Of a stretch of DNA of 64,000 nt, positions 7,988-16,781 are shown piece by piece. The position numbers and the translations under genes were made by a program. Below the pieces are notes generated by a model that ran no database searches, was not told the origin of the DNA, and saw only the letters and a program-made list of their open reading frames with translations. Source of the DNA: Streptomyces sp. 35G-GA-8 (GTDB lineage: Bacteria; Actinomycetota; Actinomycetes; Streptomycetales; Streptomycetaceae); contig NZ_JAMHJQ010000003.1 of NCBI RefSeq assembly GCF_023534745.1, positions 404,652-468,651 on the forward strand, in the 5' to 3' direction. Position 1 is the first letter of the stretch; every line of letters begins with the position of its first letter.

Positions 7988-8998
7988 TCATCCATCCTGT
8001 TCTGTCGGGACGTTCAGCAGGCGCGCGTCGGGCGGCAACCGGAGCGCGTCCGTGGCGAGCGCCCCCGCGATGAGCAGCGCCCCGCCGAGCGGATCGGCCG
8101 CGGCGGAGACGGTCGTGGCATGCGGAAGTTGACCGGCCAGCTCGGCGCGCAGGGGGCCGAGCAGCGGGTCGCCGAGTCCGAACAGCCCTCCTGTGAGGGC
8201 GACTTCGGGCGCACCCGCGGGTGGACAGACCGCTGCGGCGGCCTCCGCGATATGCCGCGCGGCCGTCGAGACGATGCCCTCGGCGACCGGATCGTCGGCC
8301 GCGCAACGGGCCACCTCCGGCGCGAAAGAGGCGAGTACCGCGGGCCGGTCCGTACGCGGATAGAGCAGTCCGGGCAGCTCGGGGGCGGGCCCGAAAATGG
8401 CTTCCATCCTGGACAGCAGTGCGGGCGATCCGCCGCGCCGTCCGTCGTACGCCCGCATGGCGGCTTCCAGTCCCGCCCGGCCGATCCAGGCGCCACCGCC
8501 GCAGTCACCCAGCAAATGACCCCAGCCGTCCGCACGCTGCCAGCCGGTGAGGTCCGTGCCCAGCGCGATCATGCCCGTACCGGCCGCGACGACCACACCG
8601 GGACGCTGACCGAGCGCTCCCGCGTACGCGGTGACCGCGTCCGCCGCGAGCGCGAGCCGCCGTACGCCGAGCGAACGCTCAAGCGCCGCGGGCAGTTCGG
8701 CGCGCAGTCCGGCACCGAGCGTCGCCATCCCGGCCGCGCCGACCGCGACCGCGGACAGGGTGGTCCGGTCCCCTCCCGCGCCCGGATCCACGCCCGCCTC
8801 CGCCAGCAGCGCCTCGACCGCGGGCAGCAGCCGGGCGAGCAACTGCCCGGCGTCGATACCCGAGGGGCCTGTGCGCACCGGCTCGGCGGAGGCGGTCGTC
8901 GCGACCGTCGTCACGGCCGCGCTTCCGTCCGGAGCCGTCGAGCCGAGCGCGAAGCGCAGCCCCGAGCCTCCCGAGTCCACACCCAGCACCCAGCTCAT
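7988..8998 (-). CDS. BadF/BadG-type ATPase, N-acetylglucosamine-kinase-like
   Basis: A 336-residue protein of the ASKHA sugar-kinase fold. The N-terminus MSWVLGVDSGGSGLRFALG carries the phosphate-1 loop DSGGS. The adenosine/phosphate-2 region shows VVVAAGTGMIALG followed by GWGHLLGDCGGGAWIGRAGLEAA, the typical signature of the BadF/BadG/BcrA/BcrD family branch that includes eukaryotic N-acetylglucosamine kinase. The conserved C-terminal EVALTGGLFGLGDPLL and ADPLGGALLIAGAL segments complete the fold. The likely role is phosphorylation of an amino sugar in the cytoplasm; the substrate cannot be read from sequence. Same strand as the CbiX-like gene. UDG lies 30 bases upstream on the same strand. 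Confidence 0.75.
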   Translation of the reverse strand: MSWVLGVDSGGSGLRFALGSTAPDGSAAVTTVATTASAEPVRTGPSGIDAGQLLARLLPAVEALLAEAGVDPGAGGDRTTLSAVAVGAAGMATLGAGLRAELPAALERSLGVRRLALAADAVTAYAGALGQRPGVVVAAGTGMIALGTDLTGWQRADGWGHLLGDCGGGAWIGRAGLEAAMRAYDGRRGGSPALLSRMEAIFGPAPELPGLLYPRTDRPAVLASFAPEVARCAADDPVAEGIVSTAARHIAEAAAAVCPPAGAPEVALTGGLFGLGDPLLGPLRAELAGQLPHATTVSAAADPLGGALLIAGALATDALRLPPDARLLNVPTEQDG

Positions 8999-9028
8999 CG
9001 AGCCGCCCGGTTCACGCGGGTGTCCGTC

Positions 9029-9706
9029 TCATGGCAGCCGCCAGTCCACCGGCTGCGCCCCCTGGCCGATCAGCAGGTCATTGGCCCGGCTGAACGGACG
9101 CGAACCGAAGAAGCCGCGGTCCGCCGACATCGGGGAGGGATGGGCCGATTCGACGGCCGGGTAATCCCCCAGCATCGGGCGGCAGTTACGGGCGTCACGC
9201 CCCCACAGGATGGAGACCATGGGCTTGCCGCGCGCGACCAGAGCGCGAATGGCCTGCTCGGTCACCTCTTCCCAGCCCTTGCCGCGGTGCGCCGCGGGCT
9301 TGCGCGGCGCTGTCGTGAGCGCCCTGTTGAGCAGCAGCACCCCCTGCCGCGTCCACGGCGTCAGATCGCCGTTGGAAGGGCGGGACAGCCCCAGATCGGT
9401 ATGGGCCTCCCGGAAGATGTTCTCCAGACTGCCGGGCAGGGGCCGTACCTCGGGTGCCACCGAGAAGCTCAGCCCCACCGCGTGCCCGGGGGTCGGATAG
9501 GGATCCTGTCCCACGATCAGGACCCGTACCTCGTCGAACGGCTGCTGGAAAGCGCGCAGCACATTCGGTCCGGCCGGCAAGTACGTACGCCCCGCGGCGA
9601 TCTCCGCGCGCAGGAAGTCGCCCATCTCGGCGATGCGTCCGGCCACGGGGCCCAGCGCATCCGCCCATCCGGGCTCGACGATTTCGTTCAACGGTCGTGC
9701 TGCCAC
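9029..9706 (-). CDS. ung: Uracil-DNA glycosylase, family 1
   Basis: Removes uracil from DNA by cleaving the N-glycosidic bond, first step of base-excision repair. The 225-residue protein has the water-activating motif GQDPYP (Asp68), the uracil-stacking VGLSFSVAP region, [18 protein letters not shown] with the conserved LLLN segment, and the DNA-intercalating loop [13 protein letters not shown] with His189. Length matches the family. The start is taken as GTG 9706 (product beginning with the [13 protein letters not shown] segment typical of actinomycete UDGs). The open frame continues upstream antisense to the BNR gene, but that extension is not family-like. No strong ribosome-binding site is visible. 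Confidence 0.95.
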   Translation of the reverse strand: MAARPLNEIVEPGWADALGPVAGRIAEMGDFLRAEIAAGRTYLPAGPNVLRAFQQPFDEVRVLIVGQDPYPTPGHAVGLSFSVAPEVRPLPGSLENIFREAHTDLGLSRPSNGDLTPWTRQGVLLLNRALTTAPRKPAAHRGKGWEEVTEQAIRALVARGKPMVSILWGRDARNCRPMLGDYPAVESAHPSPMSADRGFFGSRPFSRANDLLIGQGAQPVDWRLP

Positions 9707-9788
9707 GGGGCGCCACTCTACTGGTGCGCACGGCGCGCTTCCGCACACACCCGTCAAACCACCATCGGCGGACGGCATTTGCCCGGCC

Positions 9789-10877
9789 TCACCCGGACAG
9801 GGTGACCGCGCGGACACAGAGCACGTCCGGCAGATGCGAGGCCAGCAGCTCCCAGCTGTCCCCGTCGTCCGCGCTCGCGTACACCTCGCCATTGCGGTTG
9901 CCGAAGTACACCCCGGCCGGATCGGAGCCGTCCGTACACATCGCGTCACGCAGCACCGTGCCGAAGTGGTCCCCCTCCGGCAGGCCGGCCGACAGCGGCT
10001 CCCAGTCGCCGCCCGCGTTCTCCGTACGGAAGACACGGCAGCGGCGCCCGGCGGGGACGCGGTCCGCGTCGGCGTTGATCGGGAACACATAGGCCACATC
10101 CGCGTGGTGCGGATGCGCGGCGACCGTGAAGCCGAAGTCGGACGGCAGGCCCGCGCCGATGTCGCTCCACCGGGCGCCCGCGTCGTCACTGCGGAACACA
10201 CCCCAGTGGTTCTGCAGATAGAGCCGGTCGGGATCGGCCGCGTCCTGCGCGATCTTGTGGACGCACTGGCCGAACTCGGGGTGCGGATCGGGCAGGAAGA
10301 CCGCCGACACCCCCTCGTTGGACGGCGCCCAGCTCCCGCCGCCGTCCCGGGAGCGGAACACCCCGGCCGTGGACACCGCGACCGTCACCGCGTCCGGGTC
10401 CCGGGGGTCGGTCACCACCGTATGCACGGCCTCACCGCCGCCGCCCGGCACCCAGCGCGACCGGGTGGGGTGCTCCCACAGCGGCCGGACCAGCTCGAAG
10501 GTCTCGCCGCCGTCGCCGGAGCGGAACAGGGCGGCGGGCTCCGTCCCCGCGTACACCACATCCGGCGCCGCCGGGCCGGCCGGATGCAACTGCCAGACCC
10601 GCTCCAGCGAGGCGCCCGTGTCCTTGGGGAAGCGGACCGCGGGTCTCGTCGGCTCGGTCCAGCTCAGCCCCAGATCGTCCGAGTGGAACACGGACGGGCC
10701 CCAGTGCATGCTGTCGCCGCCGACCAGCAGCCGCGGCACCGCCCGGCGCGTGTCGATACCGATCGAGTAGACCGCCTGCGCGTTGAATCGAGGGCCGTCG
10801 AAATCCCATCGGCCGCCGCGCCTGCGGCCGATGAAAAGCCCTTTGCGGGTGCCTACGGTGAGCAGTACGTCGGACAT
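9789..10877 (-). CDS. BNR/Asp-box repeat beta-propeller (sialidase-like)
   Basis: A 362-residue protein without a signal peptide. It carries about six Asp-box-like repeats: [49 protein letters not shown] and [10 protein letters not shown]. These mark a propeller of the exo-alpha-sialidase/WD40-YVTN superfamily. The sialidase catalytic Arg triad is not evident, and similar actinomycete proteins are cytoplasmic and uncharacterised, so an enzymatic role should not be assumed. GGAGG sits 8 bases before ATG 10877. It reads in the same direction as UDG but is separated by a short gap. Confidence 0.75.
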   Translation of the reverse strand: MSDVLLTVGTRKGLFIGRRRGGRWDFDGPRFNAQAVYSIGIDTRRAVPRLLVGGDSMHWGPSVFHSDDLGLSWTEPTRPAVRFPKDTGASLERVWQLHPAGPAAPDVVYAGTEPAALFRSGDGGETFELVRPLWEHPTRSRWVPGGGGEAVHTVVTDPRDPDAVTVAVSTAGVFRSRDGGGSWAPSNEGVSAVFLPDPHPEFGQCVHKIAQDAADPDRLYLQNHWGVFRSDDAGARWSDIGAGLPSDFGFTVAAHPHHADVAYVFPINADADRVPAGRRCRVFRTENAGGDWEPLSAGLPEGDHFGTVLRDAMCTDGSDPAGVYFGNRNGEVYASADDGDSWELLASHLPDVLCVRAVTLSG

Positions 10878-10957
10878 GGCCGATACCTCCAGGACGCCGT
10901 TGTCTCGGGATACGGGCCAGTCTGCACCCGACCACTGACAACGGCTCCCGAAGGCGC

Positions 10958-10984
10958 GTGTCCGCCCTGGGGGAGGGCGGACAC
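10958..10984 (-). terminator. Perfect 11-bp hairpin downstream of the flavin oxidoreductase gene
   Basis: GTGTCCGCCCT (10958-10968), a five-G loop, and AGGGCGGACAC (10974-10984) pair perfectly. There is no T tract, as is common in streptomycetes. It lies after the stop of the minus-strand OYE gene and before the BNR gene. Confidence 0.7.
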
Positions 10985-11027
10985 CCGCCGGCCGACCGGG
11001 GGTGGGACCCCGGCTCGAAAGGCCGGG

Positions 11028-12107
11028 TCAGACGGCTCGGTGGTACTGCTGCGGGGTGTGTACGCGCCCGCCCAGCTCACCGGCGGCGCGGCGGGCCCAG
11101 GACGGGTCGCGCAGCAGTTCCCTGCCGAGCAGTACGGCATCGGCCTCACCGTTGGCGATGATCTTCTCGGCCTGCTCGGGCCGGGTGATCAGACCCACCG
11201 CCGCCACGGGCAGCCGGGTCTCCGCCCTGACGCGGGCCGCGAACGGCACCTGATAGCCGGGGCCCACCGGAATGCGTGCGTCCGCGGCATTGCCACCGCT
11301 GGACACATCGAGCAGATCCACCCCGTGCGCCAGCAATTCGTCGGCGAGGCGCACCGTGTCGTCGGCGGTCCAGCCGCCCTCGTCGAGCCAGTCGGTGGCG
11401 GAGATCCGGAAGAAGAGCGGCAGCTCCTCGGGCCACTCGGCGCGCACGGCGTCCACGACCTCCAGCGCGAACCGCGCGCGGTTCTCGAAGGAGCCGCCAT
11501 AGGAGTCCGTGCGCCGGTTGCTGTGCGGGGAGAGGAACTCCCCGATCAGATAGCCGTGCGCGCCGTGCACCTCGACGACCTGGAAACCGGCCTCCCTGGC
11601 CCGCCGCGCCGCCGCCGCGAACTGTCCGACGATCTCCTTGATCTGCTCCACGCTCAGCTCGGCGGGGAGCAGATGCCCCTCGGCGAAGGGCACCGCGCTG
11701 GGCGCCAGCGGCTCCCACCCATGGGCCTCGGGACCGACGGGGCCCCCGCCCTTCCACGGCCGGTCCGTCGACGCCTTCCGCCCCGCGTGCGCGATCTGGA
11801 TACCGGCGACGGTGCCCTGCGAGGCGAGGAAGCGGGTGATCCGGCGGAACGCCTCGACCTGGGTGTCGTTCCAGATCCCGAGGTCGGCGGGGCTGATACG
11901 GCCCTCCGGGCTGACCGCCGTGGCCTCGACGAGGATCAGTCCGGTGCCGCCGGTGGCGCGCGCGGCGAGATGGGAGAAGTGCCAGTCGTTCGCCACACCG
12001 GCGTCCGGACCCGTCTCGTCCGCGGAGTACTGGCACATGGGCGCCATCCAGACCCGGTTGGGGATGGTCAGGGACCGCAGGGTGTACGGCTCGAACAGTG
12101 CGCTCAC
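11028..12107 (-). CDS. Old-yellow-enzyme-type NADH:flavin oxidoreductase (YqjM-like)
   Basis: A ~359-residue FMN-dependent ene-reductase that reduces activated C=C bonds with NAD(P)H. Signature elements of the YqjM/thermophilic-like OYE subgroup are PNRVWMAPMCQYSAD with the redox-tuning Cys25, IQIAHAGRKAS (substrate-binding His), VVEVHGAHGYLIGEFLSP, HSNRRTDSYGGSFENR and DLLDVSSGGN. The product starts VSALFEPYTL; GTG 12107 is preceded by GGAG six bases away, which is better than the in-frame ATG at 12119. It is divergent from an ArsR-type regulator, with two matching palindromes between the genes, so it is probably repressed by that regulator and induced by an electrophile or metal-related signal. 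Confidence 0.9.
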   Translation of the reverse strand: MSALFEPYTLRSLTIPNRVWMAPMCQYSADETGPDAGVANDWHFSHLAARATGGTGLILVEATAVSPEGRISPADLGIWNDTQVEAFRRITRFLASQGTVAGIQIAHAGRKASTDRPWKGGGPVGPEAHGWEPLAPSAVPFAEGHLLPAELSVEQIKEIVGQFAAAARRAREAGFQVVEVHGAHGYLIGEFLSPHSNRRTDSYGGSFENRARFALEVVDAVRAEWPEELPLFFRISATDWLDEGGWTADDTVRLADELLAHGVDLLDVSSGGNAADARIPVGPGYQVPFAARVRAETRLPVAAVGLITRPEQAEKIIANGEADAVLLGRELLRDPSWARRAAGELGGRVHTPQQYHRAV

Positions 12108-12204
12108 GGCGGACTCCATTCGGAACGTGAGGGATCGCGGGGGATCGCGCGGGTCGGTTGGGGCCGGCCGGACCACCGCCGCGGGCGGGCCGGCCAACCG
12201 CTCG

Positions 12205-12220
12205 TACGATACCCATCGTA
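12205..12220. promoter_or_regulatory. Palindrome 1 in the OYE/ArsR intergenic region
   Basis: TACGAT-ACCC-ATCGTA, six-base perfect arms with a four-base spacer. It shares architecture with palindrome 2, which fits an operator of the adjacent ArsR-type regulator. Confidence 0.6.
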
Positions 12221-12238
12221 GTAAGGCGAATGTCAAAC

Positions 12239-12254
12239 TACGAGAAGACTCGTA
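12239..12254. promoter_or_regulatory. Palindrome 2 in the OYE/ArsR intergenic region
   Basis: TACGAG-AAGA-CTCGTA, six-base perfect arms, four-base spacer, centred 34 bases from palindrome 1 and close to the regulator's own start. Confidence 0.6.
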
Positions 12255-12288
12255 CAATGAGATTTCGCCGATGGAGTGGAGCCCCGCC

Positions 12289-12639
12289 GTGACCGCCGCG
12301 ACCAGTACCCGCGAACTCGCTCACCCCTCGTGTGCGGAGATCCGTCTGGAGGGCGTGCTCCACGCGCTCTCCGACCCCCTGCGGCTGCGGATCGTCCGCG
12401 AGCTGGCCGTGGCGGACGACGAGCTCTCCTGTTCGCATTTCGAGCTGCCCGTCAGCAAATCCACCACCACTCACCATTTCCGGGTCCTGCGGGAGAGTGG
12501 CGTGATCGAGCAGAACTACCGGGGGACGGCCAAGATGAGCGGACTGCGCAGGGAGGATCTGGCCCGTCTCTTCCCCGGTCTGCTCGACAGCGTCCTGGGC
12601 GCGGCCACCGCGCAGGCGGCCCGGCTCGGTGAGGGCTGA
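12289..12639 (+). CDS. ArsR-family winged-helix repressor
   Basis: A ~116-residue DNA-binding repressor. The HTH core is readable as LSDPLRLRIVRELAV, then CSHFELPVSKSTTTHHFRVLRESGVIEQ, typical of the ArsR/SmtB fold with the recognition helix at SKSTTTHHFRVL. A single Cys in LSCSHFEL could be a sensing residue, but no CxC metal site is visible, so the ligand is unclear; redox or electrophile sensing would fit its neighbour. GTG 12289 is preceded by GGAG at seven bases, whereas ATG 12271 lacks a Shine-Dalgarno sequence. It is divergent from the OYE gene, with twin palindromes between them indicating joint auto- and target control. Confidence 0.85.
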   Translation: MTAATSTRELAHPSCAEIRLEGVLHALSDPLRLRIVRELAVADDELSCSHFELPVSKSTTTHHFRVLRESGVIEQNYRGTAKMSGLRREDLARLFPGLLDSVLGAATAQAARLGEG

Positions 12640-12760
12640 TCGGGAGATCGACCACGGTTGACCCGGGGGTTGATCACGGCGGATGTCGCAGTCGGTCACG
12701 GGGGTAATCCGAGATTCGGTCACGGTGGAACCGATGCGCCGACAGGGTGCCGTACTCATG

Positions 12761-12801
12761 GGCGCGTGCGCGCCATGACAATCAGGGTGGATTGCCTGAT
12801 T
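12761..12801. promoter_or_regulatory. Two inverted repeats before the DUF6214 gene
   Basis: GGCGCG-TG-CGCGCC (12761-12774) is followed by AATCAGG (12780-12786), an eight-base spacer and CCTGATT (12795-12801). The second repeat ends six bases before the first possible start codon, in an unusually AT-rich patch, so it is a candidate operator or leader hairpin. Confidence 0.4.
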
Positions 12802-12806
12802 AAGTT

Positions 12807-13724
12807 GTGAATGTGTCGGAACATAAATTGATTTCCGCCCAGGAACCTCATGAGCACGACGCGTACCCATGGCCGATGTGGGAAGTGCAGGGGCACGGCA
12901 CCGTCACCGGGGCCGGGGACCCCAGGGACGGCGCCGCGCGGCGCGAGATCCTGCCGCCCTGGGTCGATATCAGGCTGACGTTCGCCGACGGCGCGCGGAT
13001 CGATGTGCTCGCGGTGGTACGTGACGGCAGGATCGCCATCGAGGACGCGCAGGCCGATCCGCCGCTCGCCCTGGACGGCTTCGCCGCGCTCGCCGAGGCG
13101 ATCGAGGCGCCGCTCCACAACGCCTGTCAGGTGGTCGCCGGCCGGCACCGGCCCCCCGCCCCCCAGCCCGCCGGCGGTGGAGCTCCCGTCGATGCCCCGG
13201 TCGCCCACCCCGCCCCGGGTTCCGACGAGGGACCGCGACCGCTGCCCGAGGGGCCGGTGTCACCGGAGGAGACAAGGCTCCAGGCCGAATCGGTGCCCAC
13301 CCATGTGTCGGGCCCCGTGCCGCTCGCGGCGGAGGGGCCGTCCGAGCGGCCGGCCGAGTGGCCCGTGGAGGAGTCGGCGCCGGAGCGAGCCCCGGACCCC
13401 GCCCCGGCCGCGCCGCCGGAGCCCGAGCCCGTGGACGCGCCGTCCGCGGCGCAGGGCACGGCGCAGGCCGCCGCCCCGGAAGCCGCGCAGACCGCCGCAC
13501 AAGAACAGGACCGGTCCGGCCGGCACCGCGCCCGTCCGTCACTCCCGCGCGGCAGCGCCGCCCGGCAGGGCGTCGCCGAGATCTACCGGGCCGCCCAGCA
13601 GGCCGGCCAGGACCCGGTGCTCGCCGTCATGTCCGCCACCGGGTTCAGCCGCCGCAAGGCGTTGAGAATGATCGCGGGCGCCCGGGACGAGGGTCATCTG
13701 ACGCCCCGTCACCACCGCCGCTGA
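12807..13724 (+). CDS. DUF6214-family protein with C-terminal HTH-like domain
   Basis: A 305-residue three-part protein. Residues ~15-105 form a compact N-terminal domain (PWPMWEVQGHGTVTGAG, then PPWVDIRLTFADGARIDVLAVV). Residues ~110-235 are a Pro/Glu/Ala-rich linker of low complexity. The last ~60 residues (RQGVAEIYRAAQQAGQDPV..., FSRRKALRMIAGARDEG) look like a helix-turn-helix domain. The layout matches a Streptomyces-specific family known to me as DUF6214; its function is unknown. Start is GTG 12807 or GTG 12813, with no clear ribosome-binding site for either. Inverted repeats lie directly upstream. A regulatory or nucleoid-associated role is possible but only inferred from the HTH-like tail. 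Confidence 0.7.
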   Translation: MNVSEHKLISAQEPHEHDAYPWPMWEVQGHGTVTGAGDPRDGAARREILPPWVDIRLTFADGARIDVLAVVRDGRIAIEDAQADPPLALDGFAALAEAIEAPLHNACQVVAGRHRPPAPQPAGGGAPVDAPVAHPAPGSDEGPRPLPEGPVSPEETRLQAESVPTHVSGPVPLAAEGPSERPAEWPVEESAPERAPDPAPAAPPEPEPVDAPSAAQGTAQAAAPEAAQTAAQEQDRSGRHRARPSLPRGSAARQGVAEIYRAAQQAGQDPVLAVMSATGFSRRKALRMIAGARDEGHLTPRHHRR

Positions 13725-13790
13725 TCCTCGCCGCTGGCCCTCGGTGCTGAACTTCCGCGCCGACCACTGACGTTCGCTCCGTCCGCCGTG

Positions 13791-14459
13791 TCACATGGCG
13801 CGCATACGGTTCATCTCCGACGTCTGCTGCGAGATGACATCGTTCGCCATCTCCTGGACCTGGATGTTGTTGCCGTCCGACAGCGCCTCGGTGGCCATGG
13901 TGATCGCCCCCTGGTGGTGAGTGATCATCAGCTTGAGGAACAGTTCGTCGAAGCCCTTCCCCTTCGCCGCCCGCAGCTGCGTCAGTTGGGCCTCGGTGGC
14001 CATTCCGGGCATCGAACCGTGGTCATGGCCCTCGGGCATCTTCGCCCCGCCGTTGTTCTTCAGCCAGGCTTCCATCATCCCGATCTCGGGCTTCTGCGCG
14101 TCGGCGATCCGCGACGCGAGCCGCTTCACCTGCTGCGAGTCCGCCCGTTCCGGGACGAGTCCGGCCATGTCCAGCGCTTGGCCATGGTGCACGATCATCA
14201 TCTGCGCATAGGTGAAATCGGCGGAGTTGGGGGTGTTGTCCGGCGCCGCCTTCAGCGCCTCCTCGGCGGAGAGCGTCTTCGCGGGTTCGCCCGGCTTGCC
14301 GGGCGCCACGACTCCAACGCCCTTGTCGGCGGCGGACTTTGCCGCGTCCGAGCTGTCGTCGCCGCCCGATTCGCAGGCTCCCAGGGCGAGTACGGCGGCG
14401 GCGACGGCCGCGGCGACGGCGGACCGGCGGACACGCGGACTCCGGTGGCGGATCAACAC
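13791..14459 (-). CDS. DUF305 lipoprotein
   Basis: A ~222-residue exported lipoprotein. The N-terminal signal has an Arg-rich start and a lipobox LALGAC with the acylated Cys29. The mature part contains the two His-rich DUF305 motifs, YAQMMIVHHGQALDMAG and LMITHHQGAITMATEAL, plus a GHDHGSMPGM segment. These His/Met-rich motifs resemble copper-binding sites, and DUF305 proteins often sit beside metal-handling genes, but the function is not established. GTG 14459 was chosen because AGGAGG precedes it by five bases; the longer frame from 14504 would bury the signal peptide. It is divergent from the secreted LVIVD-repeat gene, a pairing I have seen in other streptomycetes. Confidence 0.88.
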   Translation of the reverse strand: MLIRHRSPRVRRSAVAAAVAAAVLALGACESGGDDSSDAAKSAADKGVGVVAPGKPGEPAKTLSAEEALKAAPDNTPNSADFTYAQMMIVHHGQALDMAGLVPERADSQQVKRLASRIADAQKPEIGMMEAWLKNNGGAKMPEGHDHGSMPGMATEAQLTQLRAAKGKGFDELFLKLMITHHQGAITMATEALSDGNNIQVQEMANDVISQQTSEMNRMRAM

Positions 14460-14636
14460 GGCGACCTCCTGCGGCACATGGTGTGGTGGAACATTTCCTA
14501 GCACGCTTCAGGCAACGAGTGATCAAAAACTTTCATTACGTCTCTGTTGCCATCTGTTGAGATGTACATGAGAGGGACGATACTGCCGAGGTCCGTGACC
14601 CGTTCGCACCCGAGCGGGGATACAAGGGAGGACGCA

Positions 14637-16133
14637 GTGAGTTCGTTGCACAGCACTCGCGTGCGGCGCAGACGTCTGGGCGTGGCGGCAGCCGCGGCCG
14701 GGCTCTTCGCCACTCTGCTGGCCGCCGGTCCGGCGGTCGCCACACCCGACCCCGGTGACGGTCAGGCCAAGGAGAAGATCTCCAGCAGCCAGGCCGCCGA
14801 GGTCAAGTCAGCCATCCAGAACGGCGAGATACCCGGCGTGGACGAGATCGTCCACAGCTCCAACATCAGTCATCTCGCCAATGTGCCCAAGGACCTGATC
14901 AAGGGGACCAACTCGGACCTCGCGTTCCAGGGCAACTACGCCTTCTCGGGCAACTACGACGGTTTCCGGATCTTCGACATCAGCAACCCGAAGGCCCCCA
15001 AGACCGTCGCGCAGGTGCTCTGCCCCGGATCGCAGAACGACATCTCGGTCTCGGGCGATCTGCTCTTCCTCTCCACCGACTCCTCGCGCAGCGACAACTC
15101 GTGCAACAGCACGTCGCAGTCCGCCACGGAGAAGTCGTCCTGGGAGGGCATGAAGATCTTCGACATCAGCGACAAGCGGAACCCCAAGTACGTCGCCGCT
15201 GTCGAGACCGCGTGCGGTTCACACACCCACACGCTGGTGCCGGAGCGCAAGGACGTCTACATCTACGTCTCCTCGTACTCGCCCAGCGCGTCGTTCCCGG
15301 ACTGCCAGCCTCCGCACGACGGTATCTCCATCATCAAGGTGCCGCGCAAGTCGCCGGAGAAGGCCGCGGTCGTGAACTTCCCGGTGCTCTTCCCCGACGG
15401 CGGAAACCCGGGAGCGCCCACCAACCCGGGTGTCTCGGCGACCACCGGCTGCCACGACATCACGGTGCTGCCCTCCAAGGACCTGGCCGCCGGTGCCTGC
15501 ATGGGTGACGGCATCCTGTTCGACATCAAGGACCCCGAGCGCCCCAGGGTGATCGACCAGGTCCAGGACAATGTCAACTTCGCCTTCTGGCACTCGGCCA
15601 CCTTCAACCAGGGGGCCAACAAGGTCGTCTTCACCGACGAGCTGGGCGGCGGTGGCGCCGCCACCTGCAACGCGGAGATCGGTCCGAACAGGGGCGCCGA
15701 CGGTATCTACGACATCGTCGGCAAGGGCGACAAGCGCAAGCTGGTCTTCCGCAGCTACTACAAGATCCCCCGCTACCAGGCGGACACCGAGAACTGCGTC
15801 GCCCACAACGGCTCGCTGATCCCGGTGAAGGGCCGCGACATCATGGTCCAGTCCTGGTACCAGGGTGGCGTCTCCGTCTGGGACTTCACCAACTCCTCGA
15901 AGCCGAAGGAGATCGCGTACTTCGAGCGCGGTCCGATCTCGGCCGAGACCATGGTCGGCGGGGGCACCTGGTCCTCGTACTACTACAACGGTCACATCTA
16001 CTCGAATGACATGGTCAAGGGCTTCGATGTGCTCAAGCTCGACGACCGCCTGACGGACCCGGCGAAGCGGGTGCGGATGTCCGAGCTGAACGTGCAGACG
16101 CAGCCGGACTACTTCGACCGCTCGGGCCACTGA
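14637..16133 (+). CDS. Secreted LVIVD-repeat beta-propeller protein
   Basis: A 498-residue secreted protein. The N-terminus has RRRRLGVAAAAAGLFATLLAAGPAVA, a signal peptide with an AxA cleavage site. Repeated FRIFDIS-, MKIFDIS-, ILFDIKD- and VSVWDFT-type strands mark LVIVD propeller blades. Several Cys (CGSHTHT, TGCHDIT, CMGDGI, TENCVAH) are adjacent to His residues and could form disulphides or a metal site. Its reaction is unknown. GTG 14637 is preceded by GGGAGG. It is divergent from the DUF305 lipoprotein, suggesting joint action outside the cell. The last 25 bases overlap the convergent TetR gene. Confidence 0.82.
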   Translation: MSSLHSTRVRRRRLGVAAAAAGLFATLLAAGPAVATPDPGDGQAKEKISSSQAAEVKSAIQNGEIPGVDEIVHSSNISHLANVPKDLIKGTNSDLAFQGNYAFSGNYDGFRIFDISNPKAPKTVAQVLCPGSQNDISVSGDLLFLSTDSSRSDNSCNSTSQSATEKSSWEGMKIFDISDKRNPKYVAAVETACGSHTHTLVPERKDVYIYVSSYSPSASFPDCQPPHDGISIIKVPRKSPEKAAVVNFPVLFPDGGNPGAPTNPGVSATTGCHDITVLPSKDLAAGACMGDGILFDIKDPERPRVIDQVQDNVNFAFWHSATFNQGANKVVFTDELGGGGAATCNAEIGPNRGADGIYDIVGKGDKRKLVFRSYYKIPRYQADTENCVAHNGSLIPVKGRDIMVQSWYQGGVSVWDFTNSSKPKEIAYFERGPISAETMVGGGTWSSYYYNGHIYSNDMVKGFDVLKLDDRLTDPAKRVRMSELNVQTQPDYFDRSGH

Positions 16134-16762
16134 AGGATCGTGTCCTGACTCGTTCCGCCGGGCGGGCAGCCGCCCGGCGGAACGCCAAGTTCCCAGTCCA
16201 GCCCGTAGCGCTGGAACAACTCGGCGCGCAGCCGTGGCAGCGGCATCGGCGCGCCCGGCATCAGAACGGCGAAGACCGCGCCCATCAACAGGGCGCGCAG
16301 CAGCGGATAGTCGCTGTCCGGGTCCTGTGAGCCGTACCCCTCCACCGTGTCCCGCAGCAGCCCGGCGAGCCGCTGTTGCTCCGGGCACTGCACGAAACCC
16401 TCGGCCTGGAGGATGCCGGCCATATGCGTCCGCATCAGGACCGGGCTGGTCTCGGTGAGTCCGAGAATGGCGTCGATCGCCCGTGCCAGCAGCTCCCGGC
16501 CGTCCCGCGTGGCCGGTTCGCGCTCCAGGGCCGCCTGGAGCGTGCGGTGCATCAGCCGGTGCACGGCGGACTGCAGCAGCTGCCGCTTCCCCGGGAAGTA
16601 GTACGAGACGAGCCCGCGCGCGGAACCCGCCCTGTCGGCGATGTCGGCGAGCGTCGTGGCCTCGTAACCGCGTTCGGCGACCAACTCGACCGTCGCCTGA
16701 AGCAACCGCTCACGTGAACGACGACGGAGCTCTTCATTGACCGATGCGCTCCGCGGGGACAT
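16109..16762 (-). CDS. TetR-family transcriptional regulator
   Basis: A 217-residue repressor. The N-terminal HTH reads ERLLQATVELVAERGYEATTLADIADRAG, then SARGLVSYYFPGKRQLL, the classic TetR DNA-binding domain. The C-terminal ligand domain is helical with an unusual Pro/Gly-rich end. AGGAGT precedes ATG 16762. A palindrome TGGCT-CTA-AGCCA lies 20-32 bases upstream of the start and probably mediates autorepression. The 3' end overlaps the convergent LVIVD gene by 25 bases, so transcription of the two may interfere. No neighbouring target gene is obvious; it could act only on itself and on distant genes. Confidence 0.85.
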   Translation of the reverse strand: MSPRSASVNEELRRRSRERLLQATVELVAERGYEATTLADIADRAGSARGLVSYYFPGKRQLLQSAVHRLMHRTLQAALEREPATRDGRELLARAIDAILGLTETSPVLMRTHMAGILQAEGFVQCPEQQRLAGLLRDTVEGYGSQDPDSDYPLLRALLMGAVFAVLMPGAPMPLPRLRAELFQRYGLDWELGVPPGGCPPGGTSQDTILQWPERSK

Positions 16763-16781
16763 GCTTTACTCCTGCGTTGAC

